NCBI GenBank assembly: GCA_948512295.1
Contig: CAOQRA010000003.1
Span: forward strand, 1-60,297
Length of the DNA: 60,297 nucleotides
Reading direction: 5' to 3'
Source of the DNA: an uncultured Eubacteriales bacterium
GTDB taxonomy: Bacteria > Bacillota > Clostridia > Christensenellales > UBA1242
The notes beneath the pieces are model-generated. The model was not told the DNA's origin and did not search any database. It saw only the letters and a program-made list of their open reading frames with translations. Below, one piece after another: positions 1 to 6,789 of the stretch (position 1 is the first letter of the stretch; the number at the start of each line of letters is the position of its first letter). Made by a program: the position numbers and the translations under genes.

Positions 1-185
1 ATGGAGTAAATGAGAATATTTTAGCAAAAGATCTAGATATTCCTTTAAATCATATTGAAAAGATTTTACAAGGAAAAGTTGAACCTAAAGCAAATTTATT
101 AATTAAGTTATCTATATATTTTTCATGCACAATAGATTATCTAGTTGGTTTTAGTGATAATGAAAATAAACATAGAGTTATTTAA
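1..185 (+). CDS. XRE-family regulator, C-terminal part (cut by window edge)
   Basis: An open frame enters from the left edge (first complete codon at position 3) and stops with TAA at 183-185. It encodes the end of a helix-turn-helix regulator. A helix ending near KILQGKVEPK is followed by LLIKLSIYFSCTIDYLVGF, the same C-terminal pattern seen in the regulators at 220-429 and 554-763 (an amphipathic helix followed by DYLxGL). The protein is probably a Cro/CI-like DNA-binding repressor. The DNA-recognition helices lie outside the window, so its operator cannot be assigned. It runs toward the next regulator gene, which is on the opposite strand. Confidence 0.75.
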   Translation, partial: GVNENILAKDLDIPLNHIEKILQGKVEPKANLLIKLSIYFSCTIDYLVGFSDNENKHRVI

Positions 186-219
186 TAATATCATAAATTA
201 GTTCTGCTCCTTAAACCTT

Positions 220-429
220 TTAAAAATCAACTAACCCTAACAAATAATCAACTGATGTTTTAAATTCAACCGCTATTTTCATAAGCATAGTTAAATTAGG
301 CTCTAACTGCCCTGTCTCCCATTTCGCGATTTTGGAATGATTAGTTCCTAAAAGTTCCGCAAATGCTCTTTGAGATAAACCATTTTCATTTCTCAAGTCT
401 TTAATTCTATCTTTAAACTTCAATTCCAT
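220..429 (-). CDS. Small XRE-family transcriptional regulator (69 aa)
   Basis: This is a single-domain Cro/CI-type helix-turn-helix protein. Residues about 8-62 hold the five-helix fold, with GLSQRAFAELLGTNHSKIAKWE as the turn and recognition region, and the C-terminus has the DYLLGL helix common to its paralogues here. There is no oligomerisation or ligand domain. The ATG at 427-429 has no Shine-Dalgarno sequence. A TATACT box (436-441) lies 6 nt upstream of it, with TTGTAA at 458-463 as a 16-nt-spaced -35, so the mRNA may be leaderless. The palindromic repeats around TTTTTGAAA (442-450 and 476-484) overlap and flank this promoter and are plausible autoregulatory operators. Its target genes are unknown. 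Confidence 0.85.
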   Translation of the reverse strand: MELKFKDRIKDLRNENGLSQRAFAELLGTNHSKIAKWETGQLEPNLTMLMKIAVEFKTSVDYLLGLVDF

Positions 430-438
430 AATAAAAGT

Positions 439-494
439 ATATTTTTGAAATACGAAATTACAAATCTTGCTTCAATTTTTGAAACACAATTTGT
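439..494. promoter_or_regulatory. Operator-like repeats upstream of the 220-429 regulator
   Basis: The sequence TTTTTGAAA occurs at 442-450 and again at 476-484. The second copy sits in the dyad TTCAATTTTTGAA (471-483), which is bracketed by ACAAAT (460-465) and ATTTGT (489-494). The first copy lies in the spacer of the predicted promoter of the 220-429 gene. This is the expected geometry for autorepression, but binding is inferred. Confidence 0.45.
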
Positions 495-536
495 AAAACA
501 ATTGACAATAAATGAAAAAATATGTAATAATTAAAT

Positions 537-552
537 ATTCCTATATGGAATA
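537..552. promoter_or_regulatory. Operator-like palindrome, copy 1 (TATTCC-N5-GGAATA)
   Basis: A perfect dyad, TATTCC TATAT GGAATA, spans 536-552 just downstream of the regulator gene at 554-763. Near-identical sites occur at 775-790 and 803-818 on the other side of that gene. Three copies flanking one helix-turn-helix gene suggest they are its binding sites. Confidence 0.5.
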
Positions 553-553
553 A

Positions 554-763
554 TTAGTCAGTGAGCCCTACTAGATAATCCATAGAAGCTTGAAACTCAA
601 CAGCAATTTTCATCAATAACTTTACTGGTGGAATTAGGTCGCCATGCTCCCATTTTGCAATAGTCGATTGAGAAACGCCAAAAAGTTTAGCAGCCTCTTC
701 TTGTTTAAGCCCCATATCTTTTCTTGCTTCTTTAAATCTTTCAGGGAATTTAAAAATTTCCAT
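554..763 (-). CDS. Small XRE-family transcriptional regulator (69 aa)
   Basis: This is a Cro/CI-like single-domain repressor, clearly paralogous to the neighbour at 220-429 (shared AKWEHGDLIPPVKLLMKIAVEFQ-type core and DYLVGL end). The helix-turn-helix is at residues about 17-40 (GLKQEEAAKLFGVSQSTIAKWE). The ATG at 763 lacks a ribosome binding site. A perfect TATAAT box at 770-775 is 6 nt away, pointing to a leaderless transcript. The operator-like palindrome at 775-790 overlaps the promoter spacer, so the protein probably represses itself. It may also control the divergent gene at 841, whose upstream region holds another copy (803-818). Confidence 0.85.
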   Translation of the reverse strand: MEIFKFPERFKEARKDMGLKQEEAAKLFGVSQSTIAKWEHGDLIPPVKLLMKIAVEFQASMDYLVGLTD

Positions 764-769
764 ATTAAA

Positions 770-818
770 ATTATATTCTTTTTTGGAATTATTTACTCAA
801 TTATTCTTGTACGGAATA
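770..818. promoter_or_regulatory. Divergent promoter region with two operator copies
   Basis: On the minus strand a TATAAT (770-775) sits 6 nt before the ATG of the 554-763 regulator. Palindromes of the TATTCY-N5-GGAATA type lie at 775-790 and 803-818. They cover the promoter region of both divergent genes, fitting a shared repressor-controlled switch. Confidence 0.5.
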
Positions 819-840
819 TTACATTAAAAGGAGGTAAAAA

Positions 841-1128
841 ATGAAAGTCAAGATTGATAATGAGAAAATTTTTATTTATATGGCGCTCAACAATTTGACA
901 GAAATTGCCATTGCAAATAAATGCCAAATTGGATTAAGCCAAGTAAAATCATTGCTAAGGCAGCCAAGCCGCACCATAAGCGCGACTACCCTTATCAAGT
1001 TTTGCCAAGGGACAGGCTTAAAATTTTCAAACATATTCACTATTGAAGAGAGTAAAAGTTTTGAAAATATATATATTGATGTACTAAATGACTATTATGA
1101 TGACGATAACCGCATAAAAATAGCATAG
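841..1128 (+). CDS. Small predicted helix-turn-helix protein (95 aa)
   Basis: The gene starts with ATG behind a textbook AGGAGG ribosome binding site (831-836) and is divergent from the 554-763 regulator. Residues about 15-60 (LTEIAIANKCQIGLS, then a helix ending LIKFCQGTG) have the spacing of a minimal helix-turn-helix, as in putative-XRE proteins that co-occur with phage-type repressors. The last 25 residues are acidic (DVLNDYYDDDN). I do not recognise a named family. By position it could be the Cro-like partner of the divergent repressor. Function unproven. Confidence 0.6.
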   Translation: MKVKIDNEKIFIYMALNNLTEIAIANKCQIGLSQVKSLLRQPSRTISATTLIKFCQGTGLKFSNIFTIEESKSFENIYIDVLNDYYDDDNRIKIA

Positions 1129-1130
1129 TG

Positions 1131-1205
1131 AGATTTCTTCACTGCGCGCCCACATGTCACCTCAACCGTAATTGGAGAGGTCTTGAGCGCTTAGGTCGAA
1201 ATGAC
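1131..1205. repeat. Dispersed repeat, copy 1 (about 75 bp)
   Basis: The segment starts AGATTTCTTCACTG and ends GGTCGAAATGAC, and it matches 1310-1383 at roughly 85-90% by eye. The ends resemble the widespread non-coding repeat whose other strand reads GTCATTTCGACC...GGAGAAATCT. It sits directly after the stop codon of the 841 gene. Confidence 0.7.
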
Positions 1206-1309
1206 AAAAATGAGCCATTAAGTGGCTTATTATAAAATGACTTGAGATAAATTTGCGCTTCACGTATTTTTTTAGAATATACTTCTTTTTTTCAATCATC
1301 CATCAGCTT

Positions 1310-1383
1310 AGATTTCTCCACTGTGCGCCAGCATGTCACCTCAACCGTAGCGGAGAGGTCTTAGGCGCTTCGGTCGAAATGAC
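1310..1383. repeat. Dispersed repeat, copy 2 (about 74 bp)
   Basis: This is a second direct copy of the repeat at 1131-1205, beginning AGATTTCTCCACTG and ending GGTCGAAATGAC. Differences are scattered single bases. The internal stretch CACCTCAACCGTAGCGGAGAGG looks like a nested, partly diverged copy of the element's own end. Confidence 0.7.
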
Positions 1384-1500
1384 TAGGAAGCTAATATTTC
1401 TGCCTACTTTTTTAAAGTAGGTCGTTTCAAGGGGTTTGGGGGAAATCGAAATCCCCCAGCTTAGTATACTTTTCACGCTGAAAAGTATTTGCTTTTTCTT
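1384..1500. other. Non-coding segment with three consecutive hairpins
   Basis: Three inverted repeats follow the second dispersed repeat: CCTACTTT/AAAGTAGG (1403-1421), GGGGG/CCCCC (1438-1457) and ATACTTTTC/GAAAAGTAT (1466-1488). Together with the repeats upstream this 1129-1560 stretch holds no convincing gene. It reads like an accumulation of small repeat elements beside the tuf terminator. Confidence 0.5.
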
Positions 1501-1561
1501 TTGTAAGGCTTTTCTTGCAAGCAATAACAAAGAAAAGTTTTTTTTATAAATAAAACAATAT

Positions 1562-1593
1562 AAAAAAAGATATGAAAACTCATATCTTTTTTT
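1562..1593 (-). terminator. Rho-independent terminator of the str operon
   Basis: GATATGA/TCATATC with a 4-nt loop is flanked by A and T runs and lies 20 nt after the tuf stop codon. Its symmetry would let it work in both directions. Confidence 0.85.
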
Positions 1594-1612
1594 GATTTTC
1601 TATTCGAATCTT

Positions 1613-2815
1613 TTACTCAACGATTGCAGTAACAACGCCTGAACCAACTGTTCTGCCACCTTCACGGATAGCGAAACGAAGACCTTGTTCGATAGCAACT
1701 GGGTTGATAAGAGTTGCAGTCATATTTACGTGGTCACCAGGCATAACCATTTCAACGCCTTTCTCAAGTTCGATAACACCAGTGATATCGCAAGTACGGA
1801 AGAAGAATTGAGGTCTATAACCATTGAAGAATGGAGTATGACGGCCGCCCTCTTCTTTCTTAAGAACGTATACTTCAGCTACGAACTTAGTATGAGGTTT
1901 GATTGAACCAGGTTTGCAAAGAACTTGTCCCTTTTCGATTTCGTTTCTTTGAACGCCACGGAGAAGAAGACCAGCATTGTCGCCAGCGATTGCAGCGTCA
2001 AGAGATTTGTGGAACATTTCAACGCCTGTTACAACAGTTGTCTTAGAAGAGCCAAGACCAACAAGTTCTACAGTGTCGTTTACTTTAATTTGTCCACGTT
2101 CTACTCTACCAGTAGCAACAGTACCACGACCAGTGATTGTGAATACGTCTTCTACAGGCATCAAGAATGGTTTATCAGTTTCTCTTTGAGGTTCAGGGAT
2201 AAATGAATCAAGAGCGTCAAGAAGTTCTTGAATTGGTTTGCAAGCTGGGTCATCAGCTTTGCCAGCTTTAGCTGCTTCAAGAGCTTGAAGAGCAGAACCT
2301 TTGATGATTGGAGTTGTATCTCCTGGGAAGCCGTACTCAGAAAGAAGATCACGGATTTCCATTTCAACGAGTTCAAGAAGTTCTGGGTCGTCAACTTGAT
2401 CAGTTTTGTTCATAAATACAAGGATGTAAGGAACGCCAACTTGTCTTGCAAGAAGGATGTGCTCTCTAGTTTGAGGCATTGGTCCATCAGTTGCAGCAAC
2501 AACGAGGATAGCTCCGTCCATTTGTGCAGCACCTGTAATCATGTTTTTGATGTAGTCAGCGTGTCCTGGGCAGTCTACGTGTGCGTAGTGACGTGATGCT
2601 GTTTCATACTCAACATGCGCGGTGTTGATTGTGATACCACGAGCCTTTTCTTCTGGGGCTTTATCGATATCAGCGTAGTCCATTTTTTGTGCGTTTCCGA
2701 TGAGAGCGCTATACATAGTAATAGCTGCAGTCAAGGTTGTTTTACCATGGTCAACGTGTCCAATTGTACCAACGTTAACGTGTGGTTTACTTCTAACATA
2801 TGCTCCTATAGCCAT
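1613..2815 (-). CDS. tuf: Elongation factor Tu
   Basis: EF-Tu is the GTPase that carries aminoacyl-tRNA to the ribosomal A site. All hallmarks are present: the P-loop GHVDHGKT at residues 19-26, RGITIN in switch I, DCPGH at about 81-85, NKTD for guanine recognition, and the two beta-barrel domains ending in GGRTVGSGVV. At 400 residues it has normal length. The ATG is preceded by AAGGAG at good spacing. It is the last gene of the rpsL-rpsG-fusA-tuf operon and is followed by a terminator. An additional promoter in the 92-bp gap to fusA (2850-2877) would give the usual extra tuf expression. Confidence 0.98.
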   Translation of the reverse strand: MAIGAYVRSKPHVNVGTIGHVDHGKTTLTAAITMYSALIGNAQKMDYADIDKAPEEKARGITINTAHVEYETASRHYAHVDCPGHADYIKNMITGAAQMDGAILVVAATDGPMPQTREHILLARQVGVPYILVFMNKTDQVDDPELLELVEMEIRDLLSEYGFPGDTTPIIKGSALQALEAAKAGKADDPACKPIQELLDALDSFIPEPQRETDKPFLMPVEDVFTITGRGTVATGRVERGQIKVNDTVELVGLGSSKTTVVTGVEMFHKSLDAAIAGDNAGLLLRGVQRNEIEKGQVLCKPGSIKPHTKFVAEVYVLKKEEGGRHTPFFNGYRPQFFFRTCDITGVIELEKGVEMVMPGDHVNMTATLINPVAIEQGLRFAIREGGRTVGSGVVTAIVE

Positions 2816-2849
2816 AATTTTAAATCTCCTTTTTATTTTTTACTTAGTC

Positions 2850-2877
2850 ATTTTAACATATATTTATTTTTTTTCAA
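2850..2877 (-). promoter_or_regulatory. Candidate internal promoter for tuf
   Basis: On the minus strand TTGAAA (2872-2877), a 16-nt spacer and TAAAAT (2850-2855) lie in the fusA-tuf gap, 34 nt upstream of the tuf start. The match is good but the gap is very AT-rich, so confidence is moderate. Confidence 0.45.
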
Positions 2878-2907
2878 AACGATTTTACAATGTTTTTAAG
2901 AAAATTT

Positions 2908-4983
2908 TTAATTCTTTTTAGCTCTAGCGCCGATAATACCTTCTGCAATAGAGCGTGGAACTTCTTGATATTTCTCAAATTCCATAGTATAAGTGCCTCT
3001 GCCTTGAGTTTGAGAGCGCAAATCAGTTGCATAACCGAACATATTTGCAAGTGGGACTTCCGCATTGATTACTTGTACGCCTGGCTTAGTTTCATTTCCA
3101 GTGAGAAGTCCGCGGCGAGATGTAAGATTGCCCATAACAGTGCCAAGATATTCATCTGGAACTTCAACTTGAACTTTCATGATAGGCTCGAGTAGAACTG
3201 GGTCTGCTTTCTTAGCTCCGTCTTGGAACGCCATAGAACCAGCAATTTTGAACGCCATTTCTGAAGAGTCCACTTCGTGATAAGAACCATCTACAACTGT
3301 AACTCTGAAGTCAACGCATTCATATCCAGCAACCACACCATTGTGGCTTGCTTCTTGAATACCATTGTTTACAGGTTGAATATACTCTTTAGGAATAGAA
3401 CCACCCACAGTTTTGTCAACAAATTCATAGCCACTGCCAGCTGGAAGAGGTTCCATTTCAATAACGCAGTGTCCATATTGACCTTTACCACCGCTCTGAC
3501 GAATAAATTTACCCTCTGCTTTAACAGCTTTTCTTATAGTTTCACGATAACTTACTTGTGGGTCACCTATATTTGCTTCCACTTTAAATTCACGAAGAAG
3601 ACGATCTACAATGATTTCAAGGTGAAGTTCGCCCATACCAGAGATAAGCGTTTGACCTGTTTCTTGACTTGTTGTTACACGGAAAGATGGGTCTTCACGC
3701 ATAAGTTTAGCAAGCGCGAGAGCCATTTTCTCTTGCATATCTTTAGTTTTTGGCTCGATAGCAAGTTGAATAACTGGGTCTGGGAATTCCATACTCTCAA
3801 GTTGGATAGGATGTTTTTCATCACAAAGAGTGTGTCCAGTGATTGTATCTTTAAGTCCTACAATGGCAGCAATATCACCTGCCCCAACTTCTGGAATTTC
3901 TTGACGAGTGTTAGAGTGCATACGAATTAGACGTCCAACGCGCTCCTGCTTGCCAGTGTTTGAGTTGTAAACATAGCTTCCCGCAGTAAGTTTACCCGAG
4001 TAAACACGGAAGAATGTAAGTCCGCCAACATATGGGTCAGTCATAATCTTAAATGCAAGACCTGCAAATGGAGCGTCCTCGCTTGGAGCGCGGGCTTCCT
4101 CTTCGCCAGAGTCTGGATTGATACCTTTAATATGTTCAATGTCAAGAGGCGATGGAAGATAATCTACCATTGCATCAAGAAGCATTTGAACACCTTTGTT
4201 TTTGTAAGAAGAGCCGCAAAGAATAGGTACAAGTGTTTTAGCGATTGTAGCTTTTCTGAGCGCAGTTTTAAGCTCTTCCAAACTGATTTCATCGCCTTCA
4301 AAGTATCTTTCAAGAAGAGCGTCATCAGTTTCTACGATTTTTTCCACCATTTCGTTGTGGAGTTTTTCTGCTTCAGCTTTAAGCTCAGCAGGAATGTCGG
4401 TAACTTCAATTTCTTTGCCCATGTCATCTTTATATATTTCAGCTTTCATGGTCATAAGGTCAATGATACCTTTAAAGTTGTCCTCAGCTCCAATATTGAG
4501 TTGAATTGGAAGAGGATTTGTTTTTAATCTTTGACGGATTGATTCAACGCAGCCCATAAAATCTGCGGCATCTCTATCCATCTTATTTACATATATGATT
4601 GCTGGTACTTTGTATCTTGTAGCTTGGCGCCATACAGTTTCAGTTTGAGGTTGAACTTTATCGCGTGCAGAAAGCACAAGCACAGCTCCGTCAAGCACCT
4701 TGAGTGAACGCTCAACTTCAATTGTGAAGTCAACGTGTCCTGGGGTGTCGATGATGTTAATTTTGTGACCTTTCCATTGACAAGTGGTGCAGGCAGATGT
4801 GATTGTGATACCACGTTCTTGCTCCTGTTCCATCCAGTCCATGGTTGCGGCACCGTCATGAACCTCGCCAATTTTGTGACTTTTACCAGTGTAGTACAAA
4901 ATACGCTCGGTAGTGGTCGTCTTACCAGCATCGATGTGAGCCATAATACCAACATTTCTAGTCATGCGTAAATCTTGAGCCAT
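2908..4983 (-). CDS. fusA: Elongation factor G
   Basis: EF-G is the translocation GTPase. The P-loop AHIDAGKT is at residues 15-22, switch II DTPGHVDF follows, and NKMD gives guanine specificity. Domains II to V run to the end, including the GGKGQYGHCVIEMEP segment of domain IV. The 691-residue length is normal. The start is ATG with AAGGAA upstream. It follows rpsG in the str operon, but the gap is 361 nt and highly structured, which is unusual for these genes. It is followed by tuf. Confidence 0.98.
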   Translation of the reverse strand: MAQDLRMTRNVGIMAHIDAGKTTTTERILYYTGKSHKIGEVHDGAATMDWMEQEQERGITITSACTTCQWKGHKINIIDTPGHVDFTIEVERSLKVLDGAVLVLSARDKVQPQTETVWRQATRYKVPAIIYVNKMDRDAADFMGCVESIRQRLKTNPLPIQLNIGAEDNFKGIIDLMTMKAEIYKDDMGKEIEVTDIPAELKAEAEKLHNEMVEKIVETDDALLERYFEGDEISLEELKTALRKATIAKTLVPILCGSSYKNKGVQMLLDAMVDYLPSPLDIEHIKGINPDSGEEEARAPSEDAPFAGLAFKIMTDPYVGGLTFFRVYSGKLTAGSYVYNSNTGKQERVGRLIRMHSNTRQEIPEVGAGDIAAIVGLKDTITGHTLCDEKHPIQLESMEFPDPVIQLAIEPKTKDMQEKMALALAKLMREDPSFRVTTSQETGQTLISGMGELHLEIIVDRLLREFKVEANIGDPQVSYRETIRKAVKAEGKFIRQSGGKGQYGHCVIEMEPLPAGSGYEFVDKTVGGSIPKEYIQPVNNGIQEASHNGVVAGYECVDFRVTVVDGSYHEVDSSEMAFKIAGSMAFQDGAKKADPVLLEPIMKVQVEVPDEYLGTVMGNLTSRRGLLTGNETKPGVQVINAEVPLANMFGYATDLRSQTQGRGTYTMEFEKYQEVPRSIAEGIIGARAKKN

Positions 4984-5344
4984 TTTTATAAATTCCTTTT
5001 CTTAAGATTTATAACCACTTTAAGGCAGGTTATAACCGCCTTTTATTAAGCTTTTTCAAAATTTTGAATTTTTGTGATGAGTCGCAAGGCTTCAAATCTC
5101 AACCTTGCGTCCCCTCAACGTCCATCTGCGCACGAGAGTTATTGAATTTTAGCGCTTAGAACAAGTTAGGCAAGGCTTAAATGCAAAGCCTATCTTCTTC
5201 CAACGCATTTCTTCGCACGAGAGTTGCCGCAAATCGCCAACAAAGTGCGATTTCGTTTGGCGGCAGAGTGCGGACTGCGGCGTCCTGACCATAGGAATTT
5301 ATGTTAGTAAATTCCGAGGTTGTAAAGCCGATAGGACGCTCTTT
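4984..5344 (-). promoter_or_regulatory. Structured rpsG-fusA intergenic region
   Basis: This 361-nt gap contains no gene but many inverted repeats in the mRNA sense: GCGTCCT (5280-5286) with AGGACGC (5333-5339) enclosing GGAATTTA/TAAATTCC (5294-5315); CGCCAAAC-type arms around 5233-5266; AGGCTT/AAGCCT near 5173-5191; and CGCAAGG/CCTTGCG near 5082-5108. A composite motif CAACG-N8-CGCACGAGAGTT occurs twice, at 5116-5140 and 5201-5225. No consensus promoter was found here. It may control fusA-tuf expression or mRNA processing. Confidence 0.55.
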
Positions 5345-5818
5345 TTACCACTTGAAATGTGCAAATGCTTTATTAGCCTCAGCCATTCTATGCATCTCAT
5401 CGCGGCGTTTGATTGAAGCGCCGGTAGAATTGTAAGCATCGAGAATTTCGCCAGCGAGTTTAGCATCCATGCCACGCTCACCGCTTCTTTTTCTAGCAAA
5501 TGCCACAATCCAGCGAATAGCAAGAGTTTGACGTCTTTCTGGTCTAATTTCCATAGGAACTTGGTAAGTAGCACCACCTACACGTCTAGACTTGGTTTCA
5601 AGCACAGGTTTTACATTTTCAACTGCAGTGTTAAAAACTTCAAGAGCTTCGCTGCCAGTCTTTTCTTTAATAATATCGAATGCGCCATATACAATTCTTT
5701 GAGCAAGACCTTTCTTTCCGCTTTCCATAACTTGATTTACAAGTTTAGTCACAACCTTTGAGTTATAAATTGGATCAGGAAGGCAATCTTTTTTAACAGC
5801 GCTATTTCTTCTTGGCAT
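5345..5818 (-). CDS. rpsG: 30S ribosomal protein S7
   Basis: S7 is the primary assembly protein for the 3' major domain of 16S rRNA. The protein starts MPRRNSAVKK and runs 157 residues, the family's normal length, with conserved VTKLVNQVMESGKKG, MEIRPERRQTLA and the arginine-rich RDEMHRMAEANKAFAHFKW end. An in-frame extension upstream exists, but the ATG at 5818 is preceded by AGGAGG (5822-5830), so I start there. It lies between rpsL and fusA in the str operon. Confidence 0.97.
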   Translation of the reverse strand: MPRRNSAVKKDCLPDPIYNSKVVTKLVNQVMESGKKGLAQRIVYGAFDIIKEKTGSEALEVFNTAVENVKPVLETKSRRVGGATYQVPMEIRPERRQTLAIRWIVAFARKRSGERGMDAKLAGEILDAYNSTGASIKRRDEMHRMAEANKAFAHFKW

Positions 5819-5923
5819 AATTTCCTCCTTTATAAATTTTTGATTAATACTTTTTTTCAGCGTCAACTAACTATTACAAGAAGTACGAACTTGCTTGCAA
5901 GGGTAAGTGCACCGTAGCCTAAA

Positions 5924-6002
5924 AACAATTTTGAAACACAAGCAAAATGCGAGTGAAATCAATTCATTGATTAGGTTGCTTTAGCAACTTTTCAAAATTG
6001 TT
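5924..6002 (-). promoter_or_regulatory. Inverted repeat spanning the rpsL stop codon, rpsL-rpsG gap
   Basis: A perfect 13-bp inverted repeat, AACAATTTTGAAA, has one arm at 5990-6002, overlapping the rpsL stop codon, and the other at 5924-5936. Between them lies a GTTGC/GCAAC hairpin (5975-5988). In the mRNA the structure is followed by a short U run. It could act as a partial terminator or a repressor-protein target controlling rpsG. In E. coli the S12-S7 gap is the S7 autoregulatory site, but homology here is not shown. Confidence 0.5.
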
Positions 6003-6381
6003 ATTTTGTTTTCTTAGGACGCTTAGCGCCGTATTTTGAACGGCCTTGTTTTCTGTTGACCACGCCAGCAGTATCAAGTGTACCACGTACAATATGATAA
6101 CGTACACCAGGAAGGTCCTTAACTCTGCCACCACGAACGAGAACGACACTGTGCTCTTGCAAGTTGTGTCCTACGCCTGGGATGTAGCAAGTTCCCTCTT
6201 GACCATTTGAAAGCTTAACTCTGGCAATCTTACGGAGAGCTGAGTTAGGTTTTTTAGGAGTTGCAGTACGAACTGAAAGACAAACTCCTCTCTTTTGAGG
6301 GCACTCTTCAAGAAGAGGTGCTTTAGATTTTTTCTCAAAAGTTTTACGGCCTTTTTTAACAAGTTGATTTATTGTAGGCAT
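6001..6381 (-). CDS. rpsL: 30S ribosomal protein S12
   Basis: S12 sits at the decoding centre. The 126-residue protein shows the invariant blocks TPKKPNSALRK and GGRVKDLPGVRYHIVRG. The lysines commonly changed in streptomycin resistance (in PKKPNS and RVKDLPG) are the wild-type residues. The start is ATG behind AAGGAGG. It is the first gene of the operon, with a 344-nt leader and a consensus promoter upstream. The rpoBC genes that often precede it are absent; unknown genes lie upstream instead. Confidence 0.98.
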   Translation of the reverse strand: MPTINQLVKKGRKTFEKKSKAPLLEECPQKRGVCLSVRTATPKKPNSALRKIARVKLSNGQEGTCYIPGVGHNLQEHSVVLVRGGRVKDLPGVRYHIVRGTLDTAGVVNRKQGRSKYGAKRPKKTK

Positions 6382-6725
6382 TTTTTCCTCCTTTTAAAAA
6401 TTTGTCTAAAAAATTCACGACTTTGTTGTCGTGAATCTAAAACTCTAAATAATGCGTATCAAACATGAACAACACGATTGTCTAGTTTAGACAACTCCAC
6501 TAAAAAATAGTGAATCAGCATCATTTCCATATGGGAAACTTCAAAAACTTTATAGAAACCAGCAAGTCAAGGCTCGACGCCGTTTTCGAGTATAAGCTTA
6601 GTAAAACCTAAGTGCGTACGAGAAAACGGTGGCAGAAACGCAGAATTGCGAAGTTTATATGAAGTTTTTGACACTTGTTGTTTGTTTATACCTGTTTAGG
6701 GCAGCCTCCGACAACGAAGCATACG
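6382..6725 (-). promoter_or_regulatory. Long structured 5' leader of the str operon
   Basis: About 344 nt lie between the predicted transcription start and the rpsL ATG. Paired elements include TCAAAAACTT (6541-6550) with AAGTTTTTGA (6662-6671), enclosing CCGTTTTC (6580-6587) with GAAAACGG (6622-6629). Further hairpins are TTGTCTA/TAGACAA (6478-6494) and CACTA/TAGTG (6498-6512), and the last is the terminator-like hairpin at 6407-6436. A TGCGTACGAGA element at 6613-6623 resembles the motif repeated in the fusA leader. No known ribosomal leader family was recognised. Confidence 0.55.
6407..6436 (-). terminator. Terminator-like hairpin (candidate attenuator) before rpsL
   Basis: In the mRNA sense a perfect 9-bp stem ATTCACGAC/GTCGTGAAT with a 6-nt loop is followed by a run of six U, ending about 25 nt before the rpsL ATG. 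Placed inside the leader of an essential operon, it must be bypassed, which is the signature of attenuation. Confidence 0.6.
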
Positions 6726-6731
6726 TAGGCT

Positions 6732-6760
6732 ATTATACTCCGGCACCGCCATGTTGTCAA
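6732..6760 (-). promoter_or_regulatory. Consensus sigma-A-type promoter of the str operon
   Basis: Minus strand: TTGACA (6755-6760), a 17-nt spacer and TATAAT (6732-6737), both hexamers perfect. Transcription should start near 6725. Confidence 0.85.
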
Positions 6761-6789
6761 GTAAAATTTGCATACTTTTATAAATATTT

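Noticed and set aside
1336..1530. 64-codon frame on the minus strand between repeats and tuf
   Set aside because: It runs through the dispersed repeat and three hairpins and has no ribosome binding site. Repeat-derived frames of this kind are common.
3277..3930. Long open frame of 217 codons antisense to fusA
   Set aside because: It lies entirely within the EF-G gene on the other strand. It has no ribosome binding site or promoter, and its protein is low-complexity Phe/Thr/Asn-rich, as expected from the antisense of a conserved gene.
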